Source: Ligustrum vulgare
Lineage: Eukaryota; Streptophyta; Magnoliopsida; Lamiales; Oleaceae
Direction: 5' to 3'
Assembly (NCBI GenBank): GCA_963555705.1
Contig: OY743169.1
Span: 6,324,014-6,388,013 of the forward strand
Length of the DNA stretch: 64,000 nucleotides
Both the position numbers and the translations under genes were made by a program. Of the stretch, positions 10,934-21,351 are shown piece after piece. The notes under the pieces are model-generated. The model made no database searches. It was not told the DNA's origin and saw only the letters and a program-made list of their open reading frames with translations. Positions within the stretch are counted from its first letter, which is position 1; every line of letters begins with the position of its first letter.

Positions 10934-13365
10934 ATGTCTGATAGAGAGGTTTCCACATCTTCATCTTCTATTGGAGACAGAAAACAGCACAGGAGTGTGA
11001 ACAGCAGGAATGAACAGGGTAACAATGATATGGCAGCAATGAGGGCGCAGTTTGAGAGGCTTATGGCACAGATGGAAAATCGGGGTGCCGAGCGGGATCA
11101 ATCTCATGATGGTTCTCGGGTTAGGAGAAATAATAGGCGTGAGGTTGGTATGGATGATGAAGGCATGGGTAGTGAAAGTGGAAGTATATCATTGGGTAGC
11201 ATGCGAAGGAGGGATAGAGGAGATAGGCACGAAAGAAGGCATGATAGGGAGCGTCGGGATGCTAGGAGGCATCGTGGGGGTAGAGGTGATGTTGATGGCG
11301 ACCTTGGGAAAATTAAAGTGAAAATACCATCGTTCCAGGGTAGGAGTGATCCTGAGGCATACTTGGATTGGGAGACAAAGATCGAACGGCTTTTTGATTG
11401 TAATAATTATTCGGAAAAGAAGAAGGTGAAATTAGCCGTGATTGAATTCATCGACTACGCAAATATTTGGTGGGATCAACTAGTTACGGGTAGGAGGAGG
11501 AACCTTGAGGAGCCGGTGGAGACTTGGGGTGAATTAAAAACTATAATGAGGAAGCGTTTTGTGCCGACTCATTATTATAGGGATATTTACCATAGGCTGC
11601 AGGGTATGACTCAGGGATCGAGGAGTGTAGAGGATTATCACAAGGATATGGAGGTAGCGATGATTAGGGCTAATGTGGTGGAGGATCGGGAAGCTACGAT
11701 GGCTAGGTTTTTAAGTGGGTTAAATAGAGATATAGCCAATGTCATTGAGCTGCAACATTACGTGTAGTTAGAGGACATGGTGCACATGGCCATGAAGGTG
11801 GAAAGACAGCTAAGGCGAAAGGGGGCAGCAAGACACTCACCATCTTATCCTACATCACAACCTAAGCAGGAATCCAACGATGAACATAACCCGAAAAGGA
11901 AGGAGGAGCCTACAACGAAAGGTAAAAATATTTCTGATCCTCAAACTACTCGGGATAGAAATATTAAGTGTTTTATGTGCTTGGGTATGGGTCATATAGC
12001 ATCCCAGTGTCCAAATAGGAAGCTAATGATCTTGCGTGATAATGGTGAAATTAGTTCTGAGGATGAATTTAAGGGAATGCCTAAGTTAGTGGATGTTGGA
12101 GCTAGTAGTAGTGATGAGGAAGGATTGACCTATCCTGAAAAAGAATCACTTGTTAATCGGCGTGTCCTTAGTGCTGGGCTAGGGTGGATGAAATTGGCGA
12201 GTAAAGGGATAATCTTTTTCATACTAGGTGCTTGGTGGGCAAAAGGGGTTGTAGTATGGTGATTGACGGGGGAAGTTGTACTAATGTGGTTAGTACAATG
12301 TTGATTAATAAATTGGGCTTAAGCTTGATGAAACATCAAAACCCTTATAAATTGCAATGGCTGACCGAGTCGGGGAAAATTAAGGTAAATAAGCAGGCTA
12401 GGGTCAATTTTGTCATCGGGGGTTATAAGGATGAGGTGGTCTGTGACGTGGTACCTATGCATGTTGGTCATATATTGTTGGGGCGACCCTGGCAACATGA
12501 CAGGAGGGTAGTGCATGATGGGTTTAAGAATCAATATTCATTTGTGAAGGGTGGGAAGAAATTTACACTTGTTCCGTTATCTCCAAAAGAAGCTCAAAAT
12601 GATCAATTGAAAATCAAAAGTGAGTTTGAAAAAAGAAATAAGAGTGTTGAGGCCACGACCTCAGAAAAATGAGAGGGTGTGAAAGTTGAAAACAAGAGAG
12701 TTGAGGCCACGACCTCAGAAAAAGGAGAGAATGAGTGCAAAAAGAAAAGAGAGTCCACCCCCAAATTGAGTTTATTTGCACATAGGTTGGTGTACGGGGA
12801 TCCACGCCTTGCACTTAACCGAGCTAACAATTCCCTCCCCAGTTCTTTAAAAGTTGTTTTGCAGGGACATAAATCAAGTCATGGATTTAAGACGGGGCAG
12901 AAATTTATTGGCCAGAATAAGCAGCCCAAGAGTCTAAAGGATTGCATGAGGCTTAAAAATGATCATCGAGCCCAGGAAAGCAGGAGGAATTTGAAAAGCC
13001 GACCAAAAATGGATTCGAGGTCGAATCATTTTCAAGAGAGGGAGTATGATGTGATCCGGACCAGGCATCGAAGGACGAAGTCTAGCCATCGACACTATAA
13101 TAGTGATCTGCGTGCAAAACGGAGCAAGTTCCATGTTGGGGTCGAGTCGAGAAGAGGGACGGATCGAGCCGAATCAAGTAAAAGAAATTATTTATACAGA
13201 AAAGGCATTACGGCCGTAATGGAGATTCGTCACGGCCGTAACACATATAATCACGACCGTAAATCATGTTATCACGGCCGTAATCAATGGTCGAAGAAAA
13301 AGGCAGAATTTCAGCAGAAAAGGTCTCACAGCCGTAATGTCCAGTCTTATGGCCGTAAAAACTGA
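10934..13365 (+). pseudogene. Broken Gag-protease gene of Gypsy-A
   Basis: Starts at MSDREVSTSS after a leader. An Arg-rich region precedes a Gag core (YLDWETKIERLF ... ANIWWDQL ... RKRFVPTHYYRDIY ... ATMARFLSGLN), then a zinc knuckle CFMCLGMGHIASQC and a protease-like domain with DGGSCTNVVS and HILLGRPWQ. It is disabled by an in-frame TAG at 11765 where related elements have Glu, by a frameshift before the protease near 12215, and by TGA at 12670 inside a VEATTSEK repeat. The last frame runs past the LTR boundary (13047) into the LTR. No reverse transcriptase follows. The motifs resemble Ty3/gypsy elements with a tRNA-Met primer; lineage not resolved. Confidence 0.85.
13034..13046 (+). other. 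Gypsy-A 3' polypurine tract
   Basis: AAGAGAGGGAGTA immediately upstream of the 3' LTR. It lies within the reading frame. Confidence 0.7.
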
Positions 13366-13977
13366 TGGTACAGTTTTGATCAGAAAGGTGATTACGGCCG
13401 TAAAAGAATTATTCACGGCCGTAAACAAGCAAAGCCAGATTTTCCGGAATTTTGCCAATTATTTTGTTTCCTTTTATTATTTTAGGTTATTTTCCTATTT
13501 TAGAATTTTAGTCTAGTTAGAATTCTATTTTAAGTAAATTAGATGCTTTATTTTGCTTATTTATACGCTTTTTCAATTCATTGTAAAGAGAAAAGTTTGA
13601 TTTGATTAATAAAATTTGTGAGAGGATTCTCCAAAATTGAGAGGTTGAGTTTATTACCTTTTTCTTGAACTTATCAAAGATCCGATCTTTGTGGCGTTCT
13701 TCCAGCAAACTTATCAAATATTCACAAGAATATTTGTGGCGTTTCCAAATTCGATACTTATCAAGGAAATTGACAAGTCCTTATGGCGTTCACCAATTTT
13801 GGTTCTTCAATCCGCATCGTCATAAATTGCGTCGTGATTGTCGGGTCAAGGCTTTACCGTCATTCTATCCTTATTTTTCGTTGTTTGTCTTGTGTCGATC
13901 TGATCTAGATCTATCATAGGGTTTTAAATATCGTTATTCCGCGTGTTCGACGAGATTCCCCGACCGGGAACTCATCA
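13047..13977 (+). repeat. Gypsy-A 3' LTR
   Basis: 931 bp, TGATGTGATCC to GGAACTCATCA. The palindrome array spans 13208-13424, with decayed copies such as ACAGCCGT and ATGGCCGT. It retains the roughly 230-bp segment missing from the 5' LTR. The same length is seen for the left LTR of the related copy at 56167-57097. Confidence 0.92.
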
Positions 13978-13998
13978 CGGATGGACGTACAATATAAC

Positions 13999-14451
13999 TT
14001 TCTAAAGTAATACTCGATAAATTGCTAAAATCTAATAAATAATCTATTAATGAACACATGTCAAATAAAAGACATTGAACAACCTAATGCTAAATTAATG
14101 AACATCTATGAACTAAAAAGACATTAATCAATACATAGTTTAATGTATGTATTTAATTATTTTATAAATAATATTTATTGATGTGGTATTAATTTAACGA
14201 GATTGTTTCAAAAAAATATTATCTTATTAATTTATGAAAATTATTAATTTATTCCATTTGCTCGAGTTTGAATTGGTGAATTTGTTTATTTATTATGACT
14301 ATGTTCGGTAACACTATAACAATTATAAATTTGTTTATTTATGTTTTAAAAATAAAATGTGGTTAAAAAGTGGAGAGAAGAAATGCGTGTAGCTAAAAAT
14401 TGTAACTTAAGAAATTGCGTTGTTTATAAATTGATTTATTTATAAATTGTA
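13999..14451. other. Arm and interior of the outer long-TIR element
   Basis: AT-rich non-coding DNA continuing the left terminal repeat of the outer element after the MITE. No gene seen. Confidence 0.5.
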
Positions 14452-15720
14452 GAGTAATTGGCTCAAAACATCCTTACATTTGGGCTCTCTTGCGAAAATC
14501 ATCCATACCTTTATTTTTTTGACAATTTCGTCTCTACGTACCTTCACCTTTTTTGAAAAAAGACATCTCTACTGTCAAAAAAATCTGTTAGTTGACTAAG
14601 AAATCATCCATTGACCATTATAATGAAGGGTAAAAAAGTCTTTTTATTTTTTTTAATTTAAAATTATATATAAAAAAAATTAAATGATTAATTTTACTAA
14701 TGGTCACCAAAGTTGCAACGGTATTTGAAAACAACCAGTGAAATTTTAATTTTGGTCCCAAAAAGATTTGCAGGGACGCTCCCATTTGCCTCCTCCTTTC
14801 CAGCCACCGCCACCACCTTTCCTAGCCTTGTCGGACCGTCCCCGGACTAGTGTAGTAAGAAGTAACTCAAGACCGTCCAAAATTGGAGCTAGAAGAGGAG
14901 TGAAGTCGACCGAAAAGAGAGAGAGAGAGCGTGTAACGACCCGACTCCCTCGCTGGGGCCTTCTCCGTGTCGTACTCATGATCTTTCCACTCCTCCTGGC
15001 TCCCTCGCTGGGGCCTTCTCCAGAAGTGGATTTTTGCCTTCCGCAGGATTCAAACATTTTTTCAAACTTCATTTCCTACCAACCAATCGGAGCAAGACCC
15101 CACTATTTGGACTGCAACGTCGAGAAGAAGACTCGACAAGAGTGTGGTAAGATTTTGACGGTGGTAGAGGAAGATCTGACCGAAAATAGGGTGTGAAACC
15201 GGACTTTCAAACAGCGATTCCAGAGCTCCAATTGTGAAACGGTCTGCACCGTTGGGTTCGCGAGGGTGAGGAGCTTCTACTGGCGTTTTTGACATTTTTT
15301 TCGGCTGAACTCTAGCGTGGCGATGACGGAGATCCAACAAGGCTGGGAAAGGTGGTGGCGATGGCTGGAAAGAAGGAGGAAGTTGGGAGCGTCCCAGCAA
15401 ATTTTTTTGGGGCCAAAATTAAAAATTTACCGATTGTTTTCAAATACTGATACAACTTTGGTGGCCATTAGTAAAATTAATCATTTAAATTTTTTGGTTA
15501 TATAATTTTAAATTAAATAATATAAAAAGACTTTTTTACCCTTCATTATAATGGTCAATGAATGATTTCTTAGTCAACAAACAGATTTTTTGACGGTAGG
15601 GACGTCTTTTTCAAAAAAAAAAAAAAAAAAGTGAAGGTTGGGACGAAATTGCTAAAGAACAAAGGTATGATGATTTTCGCAAGAGAGTCCAAATGTAGGG
15701 ATATTTTGCGCTAATTGTCC
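14452..15720. mobile_element. Mutator-like non-autonomous element, about 400-bp TIRs
   Basis: Flanked by the perfect 9-bp direct repeat TAAATTGTA (14443-14451 and 15721-15729), the size typical of Mutator-like elements. The left end GAGTAATTGGCTCAAAA pairs with the inverse of the right end (GGACAATTAGCGCAAAA). The similarity continues for about 400 bp on each side, into a C/T-rich stretch near 14775-14850 and its inverse near 15320-15400. The GC-rich centre holds a 124-bp dispersed repeat (14932-15055). No transposase frame. Frames of 108-142 codons in the centre read the inverted arms on both strands and are not convincing genes. Confidence 0.85.
14932..15055 (-). repeat. 124-bp dispersed repeat with tRNA B-box-like end
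   Basis: TGTAACGACCCGACTCCC to GGATTCAAAC; the same 124-bp unit occurs at 30173-30296 and 32890-33013. Read on the minus strand it starts G(G/T)TT(C/T)GAATCC, close to the RNA polymerase III B box, and ends GGGTC(G/A)TTACA. It could be the body of a 5'-truncated SINE or a fragment of an LTR. Confidence 0.5.
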
Positions 15721-16052
15721 TAAATTGTAATGATTGTGTTAAAGAATATAGGCTAATTTATCGACTATTACTTCAATCATTTAAAATTGGGTGGTTAAGT
15801 AGAAATAACATTGTAAGTTTAGTGGCCATTGAAATACATTTTGAAGTTCGGTGGCTAACTAGAAACTTTGCTAAAGTTGGATGGTCATTGAGATAACTTT
15901 TAAAGTTAGGTGGCCATTGGTTAATATTACAAGGAGATTAGACTATACTTTCAATAAGCTAACTTGTTTTGGGATGAAACCCCAATTCTCTCCGGCATAT
16001 GGCAGTACTCTTGGATTATCATATTAATGAAGTTATAAACCCACTAAAGTAG

Positions 16053-16292
16053 TCCTTGGGGTACAACTCAACTGACAAAGGCTGAAAGGACATAATGTTA
16101 ATTTCGCTGGCAATCCCTAGGGTGTGGAGTTTGAGTCCTGACAACAATGTTTTAGACTTGGCTTTTTTGTGAATTTGATCAGTGGCAAAACTCTCAGTCT
16201 CTGATCAGTTGAGGCATATCCCGTGATTTACGTCCTCTACCAAGGCACAGGGCAGGGCAGGTGGGACCCCAAGGTGAGGGCTTCACCTTTTT
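16053..16292 (+). mobile_element. tRNA-derived SINE, copy 1
   Basis: Flanked by a 19-bp direct repeat with one mismatch (16034-16052 and 16293-16311, TATAAACCCAC/CAAAGTAG). Has an A-box-like GTACAACTCAACTGAC near the start, B-box GTTTGAGTCC near 16129, and a T-rich 3' end. The second half is shared with the SINE at 18176-18375 (GATTTACxTC, GGCAG, CTTCACCTTTT). Confidence 0.75.
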
Positions 16293-16467
16293 TATAAACC
16301 CACCAAAGTAGAATTAATCACAATTATAATGAGCTAGAAACGAAAACACGTATTTGGTATGGAGAAGTAGTCAAGTAGACAGTACTGAATGAAGAAAAAA
16401 GATATAAGCAAAAAAATTGTCTACTATCAATACAATCTAATACTATTGTATCAAATGCATGTAGAAT

Positions 16468-17697
16468 TCATACATTTGATTCATGTTTTGAAATCTTTGA
16501 ACTGGTTTCTCTATTAGCGAACCATTGAATTGTTCTCTTTGCAATGGGAAACCAAAGCCTAAAAACTTTTTCATCCTTCACAATATTTACTGGAGATGAT
16601 AATCCATTGATCCTGCTTCTTGTACTGAATTCTGTAAATCTTGAAATATTTGTAATCTCAGACATTGATCTCTTCTCACCTGGATCCAGTGGTCTTGCCA
16701 TGGTCTTTTCGACCATATTCCTGTTGTCAGTACAAGGAGAGCTTGAAGTGGCAGTTGTAATTACCTTAGAATGGTACAATCTTTTTGTTTCCATAGCTTC
16801 CTTAATCTTCAAAACTTGTTTCTTGGCTGAAAGTTCATTGGTGAATCTTCCACTGTTCGACTCGATTGGCTCAAATCGTTTGCTCGAAATAACATTGAGC
16901 ATCTCAGAATTCAGAAACATAAGGTCTGAAGTGTTGACATCACTCCACCTGCTCTTACCAATTACATCAGAGACAATGATCTTGTGCTTGAATTTGTGTA
17001 AGGTCTCCATGTCACCATTATTATCCTTGCTACATTTCTGAATCAAAACCTCGTCTTCCTCCCCCCTCGCGACGTTTTGGAACGTGTTAACCAGGTTGAA
17101 TCTGGATGACCTATTTCGATCTTGCTCTCTTTGAACGAAAAGTTCGAAATTTGGTTCTTCTGTTAGATTGCACGAGTTCCGGGGGTACCTAAAGCTGTTT
17201 GTATGCGTCGAACTACTCAAGTCTCCCACATCAAACTTGTATCTGCAAATGGGGCAGCTCGAGTGATTTTCGAGCCACTTATCGATGCAGTTCACGTGGA
17301 ATGCATGCTTGCACTTTGGCAACAATCGAAGAACTTCAGTCTCCTCGAATCTTGATAAACACACTGCACATTCAAGGCCTTCTTTCGAGCCCTTGAGGGA
17401 CGAAAAAGTGAAAAAAGGTAGCGACTCAATTACTGATCGATCAATACCAGAAAACCGGGATCCTGATGCAAGAAGAACACGAGGATCTTGTTCATTGTTC
17501 GACTGATGATAAGACTCTGGTCTGTAACAGAACTTCGCGTAAGCCACTATGAGAAATGTTAAACAGAACATGATTAACAGAACAACAAGAACTGCTGCCA
17601 TGCTTGGATGAAATAGATTCTCATCCTTATTGGATGAATCTTGAGCTTCAGCACATTTACACAAGAAGAGAATGACAGTAACCTCAAAAAATTCCAT
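16468..17697 (-). CDS. ATL-type RING-H2 E3 ubiquitin ligase (ATL42/43-like)
   Basis: An intronless 409-residue gene, as is usual for the ATL family of membrane-anchored ubiquitin ligases. Residues 1-19 look like a signal peptide ending AEAQ. One transmembrane helix spans about 34-57 (AAVLVVLLIMFCLTFLIV). The ATL 'GLD' motif is present as SGIDRSVIESLPFF (83-96). The RING-H2 domain at 110-151 has exact spacing CX2CX14CX1HX2HX2CX10CX2C and the conserved Trp of the E2-binding surface (CIDKW). The roughly 260-residue C-terminal tail is polar and contains EKRSMSEITNISRFTEF, a feature I associate with ATL42-like members. It would transfer ubiquitin from an E2 to unknown substrates at the secretory or plasma membrane. 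All zinc ligands are present and no stop interrupts it, so I regard it as functional. SINEs lie on both sides. Confidence 0.93.
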   Translation of the reverse strand: MEFFEVTVILFLCKCAEAQDSSNKDENLFHPSMAAVLVVLLIMFCLTFLIVAYAKFCYRPESYHQSNNEQDPRVLLASGSRFSGIDRSVIESLPFFTFSSLKGSKEGLECAVCLSRFEETEVLRLLPKCKHAFHVNCIDKWLENHSSCPICRYKFDVGDLSSSTHTNSFRYPRNSCNLTEEPNFELFVQREQDRNRSSRFNLVNTFQNVARGEEDEVLIQKCSKDNNGDMETLHKFKHKIIVSDVIGKSRWSDVNTSDLMFLNSEMLNVISSKRFEPIESNSGRFTNELSAKKQVLKIKEAMETKRLYHSKVITTATSSSPCTDNRNMVEKTMARPLDPGEKRSMSEITNISRFTEFSTRSRINGLSSPVNIVKDEKVFRLWFPIAKRTIQWFANRETSSKISKHESNV

Positions 17698-18164
17698 AGA
17701 AAAATCGAGCAGGGCTCACTTATTTTTCTTCAAAAATTTGAAAACTTTGCTGTGTAGCATTCTTCTTCCTGGAAATCAATTGAAAACACTGTTCTTAAGG
17801 GTGTAGTTCAGCAAGTTTCTTAAACTATTATATAAATTATGGTTCTTTATGCTTGATTCTCTGTTTTTTCCTTTGGATCTTTCTGTCCGTCCCAATTGAA
17901 CAACTTAATTTATCCTAAGGAGCATCTTCTGGTGGGTGCTGATTCAAAACCTGCCACAGACATGGAGCCAAATAGTTACTTTCAATTGAGAAATCCAAAT
18001 TTGTAAAATATTAGCCCTTTGAAGTCTTGTTTCTAGAGGGATTGGTTCAGTTTTTGTCTTGATTATTCAATGCTTGTACACATATTGGATGTCTGGAAAT
18101 GAGGCCAAGTCCTCGGGGTGAATTTTCGGAAAGCCCACGTCAAACATGCAATTCAACATGTTAA
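17698..18164 (-). promoter_or_regulatory. Probable 5' UTR and proximal promoter of the ATL gene
   Basis: No coding frame. A TTTATATAATA stretch on the minus strand (about 17826-17836), some 130 bp before the ATG, is a candidate TATA element. Inferred from position and composition only. Confidence 0.3.
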
Positions 18165-18175
18165 TCCAACTTGTT

Positions 18176-18375
18176 GCCCCTAGGCACATCTTCCACTAGA
18201 GGAAAGACCAGCCTCGCTTGGTCAGGGGTTCGAATCCGACCCTTACCAAGTGCAAAGGTAAGCCCTCACCCTGCACTCTGGGAAGCATAACCTGCGATTT
18301 ACATCTTCCACCAAGATTCAGGACATGGCAGAGCCCTTAGGGTTGAGGTTCAACCTTTTTTTTTTTTTTTGTTAC
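18176..18375 (+). mobile_element. tRNA-derived SINE, copy 2
   Basis: Perfect 11-bp TSD TCCAACTTGTT at 18165-18175 and 18376-18386. A consensus B box GGTTCGAATCC lies near 18229, and the 3' tail is a T-run followed by GTTAC. Shares its body with copy 1. T-tailed tRNA SINEs of this kind (Au-like) are known in plants; family assignment is inference. Confidence 0.82.
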
Positions 18376-18386
18376 TCCAACTTGTT

Positions 18387-19354
18387 TTTTATTTACCACA
18401 GTGGCCGTTTTTACATCAAAAGACAAAAATATCCTTTTGGAAAAATGTGAATGAGAAATTGGAGTTCAATATAAATTTTGCGTAGTCTATGTTTTTGTCA
18501 ATTTAAACTAGAAACTCCTCAAATTATTAATTAAGGAGTAATTGACCACATTAAATCTCATGAAACTCTTTGTTTATGGCAATTAATCAAGGATTAATTT
18601 GCCTTTTTTTTTTGAAAGGACTTACGTGCCTTTTAATAGTAGAGTTATTTTGTAACTCCATTATCTTAAGTACATGGCATTTAAACTCGTTCCCACCAAC
18701 ATTTTGAAGACACACGGTTATCACACTTGCTTTGATCTAAGCATTGGTCTGTCCATATTTTAACTTTGTTCATTTTATTATTATGTTATGTTTTGGTGAT
18801 TGTTCATACATAAGTTTGTTTTGTCGGAGTGGTAACTTTGTGTTACGTTAACTACTCAATCTTCGTTTTATCCTGGGAGACAGACGTTTGAAAAAAAAAT
18901 CTCAAACACAGATTTGCATGGGGGCAAATCTGTTTTAAGGAAACCGTGGTAGCACGGGTCTCGGTTCCAGATTCTGCTCGAATTTACATATTTTTGATTT
19001 TCATCAATATTTATATCATTGCGTTTCATTTTATTGTTTGTTCTTTTGTCAATCAAATTCGACAACTATTTTCCTATATATCCTTCATTTAAAAATTTAA
19101 GAAGACAAAAGTGCTCGAATTTGAAATTCAAATTAAAGGACAAGTTAAAGGCAGGGGACTCAACACCCACATGGACTGTGGTCCATACACGACCCTCACT
19201 GGCCCATTTGTGGGTCCGTGTGAAGTTTGAAATGAGAGATGAAGTGTTGTGCATCAACTAAATAAACCTATAGCCAAGAAGTTTACATGTCAATTTATCA
19301 TCAATTAATCAAGGAGAACAATTTAAACATTAAAGCTATGGTAAGAAAACTCAC
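18387..19354. other. Intergenic DNA, downstream side of CCD pseudogene
   Basis: No complete gene. The last recognisable CCD exon ends at 19355 and I find no matching 3' exons here, so the gene appears truncated. A segment near 18860-18975 has balanced base composition and may be a repeat fragment; not identified. Confidence 0.45.
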
Positions 19355-19609
19355 TTGAGATATGTAATGATCCATCCACCATCTTCTTCTTCAGGACTCC
19401 CAGGTTTCCCCACGAAGGCAGCTCCAGTGCAAAATGAATTTTGTGGAAAGTTATGATACTCCACCATTATCAACTCTTCTTCGGTTTGTCTCTTATCTTG
19501 AAACAAAACACAAAAACATGCAGATTGTTGAAGATATTATTTAAATGATGTACATGTGATTCTATTTAATAGTTTAAGCTTTTAAATTAATCAAGTTGTT
19601 CAACATGAC

Positions 19610-21128
19610 TGATAAGTGTATTTTATACACTTATTTGTATGTCTAAATTAGGTGTAATTATTGTCGTTTTGGAATATTTGCTATTTAATTTGTGTTTATC
19701 GTTTACTTTTCAGAAAATATCCCAAAAGATGAAGAATGATGAAATCAATGGGAAAAACGCATAATTGAATGTTAATTGGAGTTAAATTGGACAAGTGAGG
19801 AGTTTGTGACAACAACCGGGAAACATGTTTGGTGCCAAAGTGACTAAATCAGAGGTTGGAGGACCTAATTGAAGGAATTAAGAGCTTAAATGGGCAAATC
19901 AAGAAGAAGATAAAGTTTGGGGACTAAATCGCAACAATTGAAAGTGGAGGACTACGACTGCAATTAAAGAACGGGGACTAACTTGTTCGGTCGCGAAAAG
20001 AGCGAAGTCGCGATCGCTGGTTGCAGAACACGCGATCGCGAGAAGGTGTTAAATTACAACCCGAGAGTTTGTGGGTCGTCCACGCGATCGCCGGCCATAA
20101 GCCTGCGCGATCGCGTGGCTTTCCGGCTGGGCCGTCTGTGGGCTTTTTCTCGCGATTTTCAACAGAGTTCTCTTGTTTTGACCTAGGTTTTCTCCAAAAG
20201 ATATATATATATACAACATGAGAGGCACGAAAATAAGACCTTTGCCTCTCCATAGAACGAGCCACAACAGAGAAATCAACATCAAATTCTTGGAGACTCA
20301 AGCATCGCAAAGGGGCGTGAATTGAAGATAATTGAAGAATCAAAACTTGGTGCAAGATTTCCATTCTTTATATTATCTTTAATGAACGTTTATTTTTACT
20401 GTTTTTGTTATTTAAATATGATGTGTAGCTAATTTTGATGTTGGGATGAACGATGTAGCCTAGTCATATTATTTTAATTTCAAATTCAGTTGTTTTAATG
20501 TTTTGTTGCATGTATTGATTTATTATTGTTCTTAATGCTTGAATTGCTTGATCACCAATTCATGATTTATTGAGTTATTTCCATAATCCGAGAGGTGAGT
20601 TAATAATTTAGAACGTGGTAATAAATCCGGTAATTGAACGAGAGATAGAGATATACTCTTGTAATTATTGCGGTCGTGTGTGAATTCTTGCGTGTTATGC
20701 ATCTAGATAAGGAATATTCGGACCCTCTGTAGAGATACATGGTTGACTTATTTAGGTAGAATTGATTTAAACTCGAGAGAGGAATTTCAATTTAAATTAG
20801 TGAATTCGACCGAATGCATAATTAGGAAATAAAACTTGAATTGGAGTTAATATAATTGGCTAGGTGAAATCGGGATTCCCAACTACTTTACAATCGTATT
20901 TAAAAACAAAAGCAATCTCGCAATTTTATTTCTTTAGTTTAATTCTTTAGTTGTAGCTAACAATCTCAAACAAATTCGCCCGTTCAAATAGAGTTAGGAA
21001 CTAACACATTTCGGTACTTAATAGCAGTCCTCGTGGGACGATAATCCGGACTCTTAGGTCCACTTTATTACTTCTCACGACCCGTGCACTTGCGGGGGTA
21101 TTTCGCATCGCGAGATATCAGGTGAACA
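19610..21128 (+). repeat. Athila-B 5' LTR
   Basis: TGATAAGTG to GGTGAACA. Holds the GCGATCGC palindrome pairs at 20010-20114. Confidence 0.95.
20010..20114. repeat. GCGATCGC palindrome pairs, Athila-B 5' LTR
   Basis: Sites start at 20010, 20032, 20084 and 20107: two pairs with 22- and 23-bp spacing, pair starts 74 bp apart. A TTGCAGAACA spacer separates the first two. Same rhythm as the TTACGGCCGTAA pairs of Athila-A but a different word. Repeated at 25531-25635 in the 3' LTR. Confidence 0.9.
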
Positions 21129-21134
21129 AGTTTT

Positions 21135-21152
21135 TGGCGCCGTTGTCGGGGA
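21135..21152 (+). other. Athila-B primer-binding site
   Basis: TGGCGCCGTTGTCGGGGA, one base different from Athila-A, six bases after the LTR. Confidence 0.85.
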
Positions 21153-21213
21153 CTGTTTTTATATTAATATCGATACCAATTAGTTCTTGCTTTAGTTTGA
21201 ATTTATATTTGTA

Positions 21214-21254
<41 letters not shown>

Positions 21255-21351
21255 TTTTTTGAGTTTTTTTTTTTTTAAAAAAAAAATTTATGAATTGTCT
21301 CCTTCTCAGGTATTGAATGAATTTTTAGATAGTTGGAGGCAACACAGTAAG

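Larger units (their letters stand above)
1900..13977 (+). mobile_element. Gypsy-A: non-autonomous Ty3/gypsy-type LTR retrotransposon (gag-protease only)
   Basis: The LTRs begin TGATGTGATCC and end GGAACTCATCA, flanked by the 5-bp TSD CGGAT at 1895-1899 and 13978-13982. The 5' LTR is interrupted by Athila-A. A tRNA-iMet-type primer-binding site follows the 5' LTR and a purine tract precedes the 3' LTR. The inside holds a broken gag-protease frame and no reverse transcriptase, RNase H or integrase. The shorter 5' LTR has lost roughly 230 bp that the 3' LTR and the related copy at 56167-60476 retain. LTR divergence and coding decay make it older than Athila-A, as the nesting requires. Confidence 0.92.
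1627..13987. mobile_element. 278-bp MITE split by Gypsy-A
   Basis: The element starts at ACCCTCTCCGTCCCATAAA (1627) and ends TTTATGAAACGGATGGACG (13987), a partial inverted repeat. It is flanked by the 11-bp direct repeat TACAATATAAC at 1616-1626 and 13988-13998. Only 1627-1899 and 13983-13987 belong to it. The 12 kb between is the retrotransposon Gypsy-A, whose TSD CGGAT lies in the right arm. The CTCCGTCCC terminus resembles Stowaway elements, but a 10-11-bp TSD does not fit Stowaway, which duplicates TA. Confidence 0.6.
1531..15930. mobile_element. Outer long-TIR element, heavily interrupted
   Basis: The left arm starts GTAAAATTAACCAATG and repeats the phrase 'CAATGACCATCCAACTT' with variants. 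The right arm, read in reverse complement, starts GTAATATTAACCAATGG and carries the same phrases in the same order, then AAGTAATA(G/C)TCGATAAATT, which also follows the inserted MITE on the left (about 14008). The arms are therefore about 200-bp terminal inverted repeats separated by later insertions. Their length suggests a Mutator-like or fold-back element, but I could not establish a target-site duplication, so the superfamily is open. Confidence 0.5.

Noticed and set aside
14746..15400. Overlapping 108-142-codon frames in the Mutator-like element
   Set aside because: They read the inverted arms on both strands, so similarity to each other is structural, not evidence of genes.
19978..20364. 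Frames on both strands in the Athila-B LTR (repeated at 25499-25885)
   Set aside because: They run through LTR and palindrome DNA on opposite strands and lack motifs.
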